A stretch of 19,627 nucleotides of DNA, taken from the NCBI GenBank assembly GCA_964622325.1, contig CAZUOJ010000065.1, positions 1-19,627 on the forward strand, read 5' to 3'. The notes under the pieces are model-generated. The model had not been told where the DNA came from, ran no database searches, and was given only the letters and a program-made list of their open reading frames with translations. Every line of letters starts with the position of its first letter. Position 1 is the stretch's first letter. The translations under genes and the position numbers were made by a program. Shown here piece by piece: positions 13,901-19,627 of the stretch. Source of the stretch: JAJFUB01 sp964622325. GTDB taxonomy: Bacteria > Armatimonadota > Zipacnadia > Zipacnadales > UBA11051.

Positions 13901-14600
13901 TCAAATCGCTTTGCGGGATCTGGAGATTCGGGGTGCGGGAGAGATTTTGGGGCCGCAGCAAAGCGGCCATATTTCTGCGGTCGGCCTGGATTTGTATATT
14001 CAGATGCTGGCGGAGGCGGTCAAGGCGCTGAAGGGCGAAAAAGTGCGGCCCGGGGAGGGGCATCCCACTATAGATTTGCCCATCGAGGCGATTGTGCCGG
14101 CGGATTATGTGCCCAATGAAAATCAGCGCATTGCGCTGTATCGGCGGCTGGCGGCCGTGGAGACGCAGGAACAATTAGAAGCCTTGCTGCAGGAAATTCG
14201 GGATCGTTACGGCCCGTTGCCAGAGCCAGTAAAGAATCTGGGCCGGCTCGTGCGCTTGAAGCTGCACGCAATGGAGGCGGGCGTTATTGATATTGCCTTT
14301 CGTGAGGATCGCATCGTGCTGACGCTGGCTGAGGAGGCTCAATTAAACGAACGGGAACAACGCATGCTGCGCGGCCTGTATGTCCCGACAATCCGCCAGC
14401 AGCGGCACGGCGCCAGGCCTGTGCTGCCCCACTTTTCCGTGAAAGCCCGGGAAATCTCTTTCAGCTATCATAAAGAGGAAAAGAAACAGCTATTGGCACG
14501 GCTGATGGAATTGCTGCGGCGGCTGCAAGATCGCCAGCAATATAAACAGCAGGGCAGCGTCCCACGCCGCGAGCTTTTGCGGGCGAAAAATGGGACATAA
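10968..14600 (+). CDS. mfd: Transcription-repair coupling factor Mfd
   Basis: A 1210-residue DNA translocase that pushes stalled RNA polymerase off damaged template and recruits UvrA. Layout is standard: UvrB-like N-terminal module (about 1-400) with a degenerate nucleotide site, RNA-polymerase-interacting CarD-like domain (about 507-590, EGDYVVHINYGIGLYKGL), RecG-like helicase core with Walker A GFGKTE (about 664) and DEEQRFG (about 764), motif III TLTATPIPRTL, motif VI region QLRGRVGRS, and C-terminal TRCF domain (from about 1030, IVPADYVPNENQRIALYRRL). Length is normal (about 1100-1200). The ATG at 10968 has no ribosome binding site, only AT-rich sequence, so the mRNA may be leaderless or the start may differ. 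It overlaps ricT by 11 bases. Confidence 0.97.
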   Translation: MSAIEKLKRFIVQTASYQELSSYVAARQAVCAEGLSGSGKALFVASLLAERRSSALILTFNDERAAQFASDLRALLEANAESPSPRVLIYPSVASALYDGVTPDRTTVAQRLTVMERLCAGEPVIVIAAIRAVTTLTIPSADMIVACQQLTVGQIIDRDELAQALYNLGYESVDLVEDVGQFSVRGGIIDVSPPTSPLPVRIELFGDEIESLRLFDPATQRSLENRQRVGIGPAGEILLTPQAVRRALPLIKAAYRQELDRLYEEGKSREAHVLKETLTRDLELLEQLRPQPHLMHYLPYIYPEAESLCSYFPPEAIFFVDEPVRVQSAAEQFEADVHEAYRRGLRLGQHLRLPETGVMPFAKLAAQHLSGGRAIVFMSLLQREVPWAPHTPLVRCSTPPVDSFGGRFELLAEGLAEWQKEGQHILVCTQDVEGTAEVLQTRGLARVVAAREPELQPGQITVAPLTLDSGFRLPEAQLVVLTSREIFGWQKLRRREEPVYARGFHLLSLRDLHEGDYVVHINYGIGLYKGLTKQIVGGIERDYMLIEYAEGEKLYVPVTQLDRVQKYIGGEKAKPPLSSLKKGRWELTKRRARRAALLLARELMQLYMARETTPGHAFSPDSPWLKELEASFRYEETPDQLRAIEEVKRDMERPRPADRLICGDVGFGKTEVAIRAAFKAVLDGKQVAMLVPTTVLAQQHYNTFRERLARYPVEIAVLSRFKSVAEQRRIVAGLKNGTIDIVIGTHRLLSADVAFKDLGLLIIDEEQRFGVRQKEKLKHLREQVDVITLTATPIPRTLNMALSGIREISLINDPPPGRLAIHTEVRERDDALIAEVIRRELARGGQVYFVHNRVQSISHVAAHIQRLVPEARVAVAHGQMEEQDLERVMMAFYAEEFDVLVCTTIIENGLDLPNVNTILIDDADRMGLAQLYQLRGRVGRSSRQAYAYLLYRYPERMTLEAAERLKTIEEFSKLGSGFQIALRDLEIRGAGEILGPQQSGHISAVGLDLYIQMLAEAVKALKGEKVRPGEGHPTIDLPIEAIVPADYVPNENQRIALYRRLAAVETQEQLEALLQEIRDRYGPLPEPVKNLGRLVRLKLHAMEAGVIDIAFREDRIVLTLAEEAQLNEREQRMLRGLYVPTIRQQRHGARPVLPHFSVKAREISFSYHKEEKKQLLARLMELLRRLQDRQQYKQQGSVPRRELLRAKNGT

Positions 14601-15948
14601 TATAATTGAGATGGCTGGCACGAGGGATACAGAGGGCATGGCAAACGAGGAAGGAACTAGGGAGCCAATGGAAGAAGAAATTTTTGCCTATAAGGAGCCA
14701 GTGGCGATTGGCGTGGCCTTTCGTCGCAGCGGCAAGATATATTATTTTGCGCCTAACGGCTTAAAAGTGCGGCCGGGGGATTATGTCGTGGCCGAGACCG
14801 AAAAGGGCGTGGATATCGGACAAGTCGTATGCGTGAAATATGAGCTGCCCGCCAGCGAGGCGGAAAGGCCCTTAAAGCCGCTATGGCGGAAGGCGACGGC
14901 AGAGGATCTGGCGCAGGAGAAAGAGATGCAAGCCAAAGAGCGGGAGGCGCGGCGAATCTGTGCGGAAAAAATTGCCGCCCATAATCTGCCGATGCGCCTT
15001 CTGGCGGCCGATTACACTTTTGATGGCCGGCGACTGACCTTTTATTTTGCGGCGGAGGGGCGTGTGGACTTTCGCGCACTGGTGCGGGATCTGGCGGAAA
15101 CCTTCAAAACGCGCATTGAGTTGCGGCAAGTGGGCGTGCGGGATCAAGCCAAGCTGATAGGCGGCCTGGGGCCATGTGGCCGTCCCCTGTGCTGCAATAC
15201 CTTCTTGCGCAATTTTGATCCCGTCAGCATTCGCGTAGCCAAGGATCAGGGCCTGGCGCTCAATCCCACGAAAATCAGCGGCATCTGCGATCGCCTGATG
15301 TGCTGTTTGAAATTTGAGCATGACTCTTATTGCGCCCTGGCGGCGCAATTGCCCAAAGTGGGGCAGACCGTGCACACGCCGAAGGGCCCGGCCACTGTGA
15401 AAAGCGTCTTTATTTTCCAGCAGCGGCTGCTCGTGGAGTTCCCCGATGGGCAGCTGGCGGAATATCAGGCGCAGGAAGTGACGGCAGAGGGCAGCCCCGA
15501 ATTTTCGGAAGCCTCTTATTCGAATGGGGAAAACAACGAGGCCAGCAAGGAAGCAGAGCTTGGCGCTGCGGAAAGCGCGTTTGGCGAGGAGCCGCCGGCG
15601 ATAGCCACGCCCGAAGAGGACGAAGAAGAGGCTGAAATATCTTTTCCGGCGGATTATCCGGCGGAAGCCGCCGGGGAAGGCGTGGAGGCTTTCAGCCTGG
15701 CGAAGAGCCCAGAGCAAGAAGAAATCGTATCTTCCGGGTCTGCCGAAGAGGGGCTCAAACGCCGTTCCCGGCGGAAACGGAAAAAGAAGAATGAAGCGCA
15801 GGCTAAAGGAGCTGCTCGCTCTGAACACACAGCCGTATCCCCGGCGGTCCCGGAGGCTGGCAAAGCGGCAGCCGCGTTACGAAAATCGCGGCGGCGCATG
15901 CGCTGGCGGCGTCCCGCCTCCGCGCCGCCGCCGACGAACGAGGAGTGA
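14590..15948 (+). CDS. ricT: PSP1-domain protein, RicT (YaaT) homologue
   Basis: Homologue of Bacillus RicT/YaaT, an iron-sulfur-containing subunit of the Ric complex that acts with RNase Y in mRNA processing. The PSP1 core (about 37-285) has PVAIGVAFRRSGKIYYF and two cysteine groups, C196-x4-C201-C202 (GPCGRPLCC) and C233-x4-C238-C239 (GICDRLMCC), which are the family's conserved cysteines. After about residue 300 comes a 150-residue low-complexity tail, first acidic, then strongly basic (KRRSRRKRKKKN) and Ala/Arg/Pro-rich, beyond the roughly 275 residues of Bacillus RicT. The start is uncertain: ATG 14590 lies in mfd; ATG 14611, 14638 (AGAGGG one base upstream) and 14668 (GGAG three bases upstream) are alternatives, all before the conserved domain. 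RicA and RicF are not in the window. Confidence 0.88.
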   Translation: MGHNIIEMAGTRDTEGMANEEGTREPMEEEIFAYKEPVAIGVAFRRSGKIYYFAPNGLKVRPGDYVVAETEKGVDIGQVVCVKYELPASEAERPLKPLWRKATAEDLAQEKEMQAKEREARRICAEKIAAHNLPMRLLAADYTFDGRRLTFYFAAEGRVDFRALVRDLAETFKTRIELRQVGVRDQAKLIGGLGPCGRPLCCNTFLRNFDPVSIRVAKDQGLALNPTKISGICDRLMCCLKFEHDSYCALAAQLPKVGQTVHTPKGPATVKSVFIFQQRLLVEFPDGQLAEYQAQEVTAEGSPEFSEASYSNGENNEASKEAELGAAESAFGEEPPAIATPEEDEEEAEISFPADYPAEAAGEGVEAFSLAKSPEQEEIVSSGSAEEGLKRRSRRKRKKKNEAQAKGAARSEHTAVSPAVPEAGKAAAALRKSRRRMRWRRPASAPPPTNEE

Positions 15949-15955
15949 GGGCGTT

Positions 15956-16180
15956 ATGCCAGTGTATGAATATCAGTGTCAACATTGTGGGGAAAAATTT
16001 GAAAAATTATTGTCCCGCGCGCAGCGGGACAAGCCCGGGCCCTGTCCGCAATGCGGCGGGCGGCGCAGCCGGCGCCTGATGTCGATGTTTGTGGGCCATA
16101 GTGCGGGGGGCTCGCTGGGCGGCGCAAGCAGCTGTAGCAGCTGCTCCCGGAGCAGCTGCGCTGGCTGCCGTGCCTCCTGA
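15956..16180 (+). CDS. FmdB-family zinc ribbon protein
   Basis: A 74-residue small protein of the FmdB/CxxC_CxxC_SSSS family, often described as putative regulatory; its function is not known. It opens with the family signature MPVYEYQCQHCGEKFE, giving the first zinc pair CxxC (residues 8 and 11), and the second pair is CPQC about 20 residues later. It ends with a Gly-rich and then a Ser/Cys-rich tail (SCSSCSRSSCAGC), which is typical of this family. The start ATG 15956 is four bases after TGAGGG, which itself overlaps the ricT stop codon. The gene is 7 bp downstream of ricT, so the two are almost certainly co-transcribed. Confidence 0.9.
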   Translation: MPVYEYQCQHCGEKFEKLLSRAQRDKPGPCPQCGGRRSRRLMSMFVGHSAGGSLGGASSCSSCSRSSCAGCRAS

Positions 16181-16201
16181 GCCGGGAGGACACATCAAAA
16201 G

Positions 16202-16232
16202 GGCTCCGGAGAGCAATATACGCCCCGGAGCC
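16202..16232 (+). terminator. GC-rich hairpin between the zinc ribbon gene and metG
   Basis: GGCTCCGG (16202-16209) and CCGGAGCC (16225-16232) form a perfect 8-bp stem with a 15-base loop, 21 bp after the zinc ribbon stop codon. No T-run follows directly (a run of six T comes about 33 bases later), so it is a possible terminator or 3'-end stabiliser, not a textbook terminator. Confidence 0.4.
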
Positions 16233-16306
16233 AATATCACAGTTTAGCCATGGCACGCTTCTTAATTTTTTAAACGACAGAACAAGCAAAAGCGGGATGT
16301 ATCAGG

Positions 16307-18253
16307 ATGGGAAAAGTTTTTTATATCACAACGCCAATTTACTATATTAGCGGGCAGCCGCATTTAGGGAACGCGTATACGACCATTGCTGCGGATGTGC
16401 TGGCGCGCTATCATCGTCTGCGGGGCGAGGAAGTGCTTTTCGCGACGGGCACGGACGAACACGGCAACAAGAGCGTCCAGGAGGCGGCGAAAGCGGGCGT
16501 GCCCATCGAGCAATTTGCGGCGCAGATGGCGGAAGCCTATCAGGAAGCCTGGCGGCGGCTGCATATTCAATATGATTACTTTATTCGCACTAGCGCGCCG
16601 GAGCACATGCGCGTCGTGCAGGAAGTTTTTACGCGGCTGCGCGAGAAGGGGGATATTTATCTGGGGGAATACGAAGGCTGGTACTGCGTGCCCTGCGAGA
16701 CCTATCTATTGGAGACGGAGATTGTGGAGGGAAAATGTCCGGATTGTCGGCGCGAAGTGAAACGCGTGGCGGAGCCAGCGTATTTTTTCCGGACAAGCAA
16801 ATATGCGGATCGCCTGCTGCGCTACATTGAGGAGCATCCGCGTTTTATTATGCCGGAGGGGGCACGCCGCGAAGTGCTGGCTTTTATCAAACAGGGCCTG
16901 AAGGATGCCTGTATTTCGCGGGCACGCACGGATTGGGACATTCCCGTGCCGGGCGATCCGACGCAATCCATCTATGTATGGTTTGATGCGCTCATTAATT
17001 ATCTGACAGTAGCTGGCTATGCCCAGGATGAGGAGAAATTCGCCCGCGTCTGGCCGCCGTCGTTTCAAGTGATGGCGAAGGACATCTTGCCGCGCTTTCA
17101 TGCCACGATCTGGCCGGCGATGCTGATGGGCCTGGAGGTACCGCTGCCGGAAACGATTTTTGCCCATGGCTGGTGGCTGGCCGACAGCGGCGATAAGATG
17201 AGCAAATCGCGGGGCAATTTTGTCCTCCCCTATGAGACGGCGGTAGAGCTGGCCGAACAATCCGGCGCCCGTACGGCCGTGGCTGTAGACGCGCTACGCT
17301 ATTTTATGTTTCGGGAAGTGCCCTTTGGGCTGGATGGCTGTTTCAGCTTTCGGGCGCTAGTCGGGCGTTTTAATGCGGATCTGGCCAATGATCTGGGCAA
17401 TTTGCTCAATCGTTCCCTGCCCTTAGTGGAGCGTTATTTGAATGGGATTGTGCCGCGTCCGGGCCCCGGGGCGGGCAATCTGACGGAAGCTGTCAGCCAG
17501 ACGCGCAGGACGTACGAACAGGCGATGGAAGTGGCTGACTTCCGCGGGGCGCTGGAAGCCATCTGGGAGCTTTTGGCGGCGGGGAACAAATTTTTGGATG
17601 AGCGGGAGCCGTGGAATCTGTATCGGGACGGCAAGCAAGTGGAGCTGGAAGCCGTGCTGTATGATGCGCTGGATTGTGTGCGTGTCGCAGCTATCTTGCT
17701 TTCGCCTTTTATGCCGGAAGTGGCCCGGGAAATGTGTCGGCAGCTGGGACTGGCGCCAGAGACGGCCCTGCAGTGGGAGAAAGTGGAGGCGGGGGAATTG
17801 CCGCCGCAGACGCAGATTCGGCGGGATAAGCCGATTTTCCCCCGTGTGGATATAGAGCGGCTGGAGCAACAAATGCGCAGCCGGCAGGAAAAACAGGCTC
17901 CTGCCGAAGCGCCGGCGGCCGAAAAGCCGACGATTTCTCTGGAGCAATTCCGGCAGCTGGATTTACGGGTGGGGAAGATCGTGGCAGCGGAGCGGGTGCC
18001 GCAAACCGATAAGCTGCTCAAATTGTCCGTAGACATTGGGGAAGCGGAGCCGCGGACGATTGTGGCAGGAATTGCGGAGCAATACAGCCCGGAAGAGCTG
18101 TTAGAAAAGGATGTTGTCGTGATTGCGAATTTAGCGCCGGCGAAAATTCGTGGCCTTGTGAGCCAGGGGATGATTTTGGCAGCGGGAGAAGAAAAGCCCC
18201 TCGGGCTTTTGACTGTAGAGGGCGATGTGCCTGTCGGCACCCGTATTCGTTAG
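16307..18253 (+). CDS. metG: Methionyl-tRNA synthetase with C-terminal tRNA-binding domain
   Basis: Charges tRNA-Met with methionine. The 648-residue protein has the class I HIGH-type motif HLGN (19-22), the catalytic domain with ATGTDEHGNK, a zinc knuckle of two CxxC pairs (C127, C130, C144, C147), the DIPVPGDP and YVWFDALINYL motifs, KMSKS (297-301), an anticodon-binding helical domain (about 340-530) and an appended EMAP-II/Trbp111-like tRNA-binding domain (542-648, DLRVGKIVAAERV, VVIANLAPAKIRGLVSQGM) that commonly promotes dimerisation. Length fits the bacterial form carrying this appendage. The start ATG 16307 has a modest GGGA about ten bases upstream. Closeness to ricT is seen in several bacterial groups, such as the yaaT-metS region of Bacillus. 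Confidence 0.97.
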   Translation: MGKVFYITTPIYYISGQPHLGNAYTTIAADVLARYHRLRGEEVLFATGTDEHGNKSVQEAAKAGVPIEQFAAQMAEAYQEAWRRLHIQYDYFIRTSAPEHMRVVQEVFTRLREKGDIYLGEYEGWYCVPCETYLLETEIVEGKCPDCRREVKRVAEPAYFFRTSKYADRLLRYIEEHPRFIMPEGARREVLAFIKQGLKDACISRARTDWDIPVPGDPTQSIYVWFDALINYLTVAGYAQDEEKFARVWPPSFQVMAKDILPRFHATIWPAMLMGLEVPLPETIFAHGWWLADSGDKMSKSRGNFVLPYETAVELAEQSGARTAVAVDALRYFMFREVPFGLDGCFSFRALVGRFNADLANDLGNLLNRSLPLVERYLNGIVPRPGPGAGNLTEAVSQTRRTYEQAMEVADFRGALEAIWELLAAGNKFLDEREPWNLYRDGKQVELEAVLYDALDCVRVAAILLSPFMPEVAREMCRQLGLAPETALQWEKVEAGELPPQTQIRRDKPIFPRVDIERLEQQMRSRQEKQAPAEAPAAEKPTISLEQFRQLDLRVGKIVAAERVPQTDKLLKLSVDIGEAEPRTIVAGIAEQYSPEELLEKDVVVIANLAPAKIRGLVSQGMILAAGEEKPLGLLTVEGDVPVGTRIR

Positions 18254-18327
18254 CAGGCCTAAAGAGGGGCGATATGCGCCAGGCCATCGTCTGTGGCAAA
18301 GCGTTGCCTGATTGAGCCTGCAGCCTG

Positions 18328-18350
18328 TTCCCCAAAAATTTTCTGGGGGA
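18328..18350 (+). promoter_or_regulatory. Hairpin covering the ribosome binding site of the HD-GYP gene
   Basis: TTCCCCA (18328-18334) can pair with TGGGGGA (18344-18350) as a 7-bp stem with one T-G wobble and a 9-base AT-rich loop. The right arm contains GGGGGA, the ribosome binding site seven bases before GTG 18358. When folded, it would hide the site from ribosomes. Whether this forms in the cell is untested. Confidence 0.4.
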
Positions 18351-18357
18351 TGATTCT

Positions 18358-19627
18358 GTGAGCAAGAAACCCCTAAACATCATTATTCTGGCCGCCAGCA
18401 TGTTTGCGATTACTCTGTTGCTGCGTCTGGCGGACGAGACAGCTGTCATTGAGATTACACGGCAATTTTATTATTTGCCCATCATTTACGCCGGCTTCAA
18501 TTTTCGCTTGACGGGCGCTATCATTGTCTCCGTACTGTCCGCCTATCTGAGCGCCACTCAAGGGGCGCAAACCAATTGGGACACTGCCGCGCCGCTCCAT
18601 TTAACTGTCGCCGATTTTGCGCCTGTGTTGCAATTAGCGATGTTTTTCATTGTGGGCTATTTTGCTTCGGCCGTGTCGCGGGCGATTCGCAGGCGGGCTC
18701 TGGAAGCGCAAATGCTTTACGAAGTGGCGAAAAGCATCACTTCTTCCTTGCGCTTGCGCGAAGTGCTGGAGCTGATCGCCGCGAACGCCCAAAAAGTGAT
18801 GGGGGCACGCGCCTGCGGCATTCGGCTGTTAGACAGGGAAACAGGAGAGCTCAGGCCTGTCGTGATGCGAGGGCTGAGCGAAGAATATCTGGCCAAGGGG
18901 GATGTCTCCTTAGAGGGCAGCCCTCTGGATCGGCGCGTGCTGGCGGGCGAAGTCGTGCAGATTGCCGATGTGCGGCGGGATCCGCATTTCCAGTATCCGC
19001 AAGCCGCCGAAGCCGAGGGCCTGCGCTCTGTCATCAGCGTGCCGCTGCGCAGCAAAGAGGAGCCTCTGGGCGTGCTGCGGATTTACGCCAAAGGCAAGCG
19101 GCACTTCAGCCGACGGGAAATTGAATTGCTTTTAGCCTTTGCCCATCAAGCGGCCGTGGCGATTGAGAATGCGGAATTATATGAGGATATCCGGCGGAAT
19201 TATTACGAGACAGTGCGGGCGCTCACAACTGCAATAGAGGCGCGCGATCCCACCACCTACAATCATTCGGAGCGTGTGACGACTCTGGCGGATCAATTTG
19301 CGGGCTTTTTAGGAATGGAAGCCGATGAGCGTGAACTGTTGCGCTTCGGCTGCATTTTGCATGATGTGGGGAAAATTGGCGTGGAAGAGGCGGCGCTGGA
19401 GGCGCGGGAGCCCGAAGATCAGGAACAAATTTTTTATCGTATGCATCCGCTGATTGGGCGCAGCATTCTGCAGCCCATTAGCTTTTTGGCTTCCGTTTTG
19501 CCTGTCATTGTCCATCATCATGAGCAATGGGACGGCAATGGCTTTCCCGAAGGCCTGGCGGGAGAGAATATCCCCTATCACGCGCGTCTTTGCGCTATTG
19601 TAGACGCCTATGATCGGCTGCGCAATC
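18358..19627 (+). CDS. Membrane GAF/HD-GYP protein, predicted c-di-GMP phosphodiesterase (3' truncated)
   Basis: The frame is open from GTG 18358 to the window edge, giving 423 residues. The start is set by GGGGGA seven bases upstream. It begins with an N-terminal membrane region of about four hydrophobic segments (residues about 5-110, including YYLPIIYAGFNFRLTGAIIVS and LAMFFIVGYFA-like stretches), a GAF domain (about 135-275, ending ELLLAFAHQAAVAIENAELY) and an HD-GYP domain from about 285. Metal-binding residues visible are H303, H335-D336 (HDVGKIG), H359 (RMHPLIG), H386-H387 and D393 (WDGNGFPEGL), and AIVDAYD. The GYP motif reads GFP here. Family knowledge predicts hydrolysis of c-di-GMP, with the GAF or membrane part sensing a signal. 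The last residues of the domain lie outside the window. Confidence 0.88.
   Translation, partial: MSKKPLNIIILAASMFAITLLLRLADETAVIEITRQFYYLPIIYAGFNFRLTGAIIVSVLSAYLSATQGAQTNWDTAAPLHLTVADFAPVLQLAMFFIVGYFASAVSRAIRRRALEAQMLYEVAKSITSSLRLREVLELIAANAQKVMGARACGIRLLDRETGELRPVVMRGLSEEYLAKGDVSLEGSPLDRRVLAGEVVQIADVRRDPHFQYPQAAEAEGLRSVISVPLRSKEEPLGVLRIYAKGKRHFSRREIELLLAFAHQAAVAIENAELYEDIRRNYYETVRALTTAIEARDPTTYNHSERVTTLADQFAGFLGMEADERELLRFGCILHDVGKIGVEEAALEAREPEDQEQIFYRMHPLIGRSILQPISFLASVLPVIVHHHEQWDGNGFPEGLAGENIPYHARLCAIVDAYDRLRN

Noticed and set aside
14881..15828. Minus-strand 315-codon open frame
   Set aside because: Shadow of ricT, whose conserved cysteine motifs are unambiguous.
1..19627. tRNA or rRNA genes, CRISPR array, insertion sequences, phage genes, toxin-antitoxin pairs
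   Set aside because: Intergenic spaces were read for cloverleaf-like sequences, repeated spacers and transposase-like frames; none was seen.

Overview
This is a 19.6 kb piece of a bacterial chromosome that mixes housekeeping genes with carbohydrate and signalling genes. It is probably a draft or metagenome-assembled scaffold, because it holds a run of exactly 100 Ns (5948-6047), the usual placeholder for a scaffold join. Coding sequence is GC-rich, most genes have a strong AGGAGG-type ribosome binding site, and intergenic spaces are short. The DUF4838/CBM9-like exoprotein, sugar-phosphate isomerase family enzyme and deacetylase, alongside a RicT-MetG housekeeping cluster, suggest a lineage such as Armatimonadota, Sumerlaeota or the PVC group. 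That placement is inference only: there is no rRNA or other marker that settles it.

Layout. (1) 1-264 is the 3' end of an unrecognised gene. (2) 482-2437 is a membrane CHASE2-class III adenylate cyclase. (3) 2754-6888 is a same-strand group: a secreted DUF4838 protein with a CBM9-like C-terminus, a xylose-isomerase-like TIM-barrel enzyme cut by the N gap, and a NodB-type polysaccharide deacetylase. (4) 6945-8390 (minus) is a radical SAM protein with a SPASM-like tail. It converges on the deacetylase and has its own promoter and a leader with a 12-bp perfect inverted repeat. (5) 8736-10856 is rpsF, ssb and a ROK-family sugar kinase. (6) 10968-18253 is mfd, ricT, an FmdB-family zinc ribbon gene and metG. 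(7) 18358 to the window end is a membrane GAF/HD-GYP protein that runs off the edge.

How the genes work together. The cyclase (cAMP synthesis) and the HD-GYP protein (predicted c-di-GMP hydrolysis) are two second-messenger enzymes flanking the region; nothing in the sequence links them to each other. The DUF4838-isomerase-deacetylase group reads as a small glycan-use or glycan-modification operon, with substrate unknown. rpsF-ssb is the common replication/translation pair, but the expected rpsR is replaced by a ROK kinase whose ribosome binding site overlaps the ssb stop codon. mfd overlaps ricT, and ricT is 7 bp from the zinc ribbon gene, so these are probably co-transcribed.

No tRNA, rRNA, CRISPR array, insertion sequence or phage gene was seen. 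The most interesting non-coding features are the radical SAM leader hairpin, the mfd start with no ribosome binding site, a hairpin covering the ribosome binding site of the HD-GYP gene, and a terminator-like hairpin between rpsF and ssb. I found no clearly new multi-gene system; the radical SAM locus and the glycan group are the best candidates for further study.
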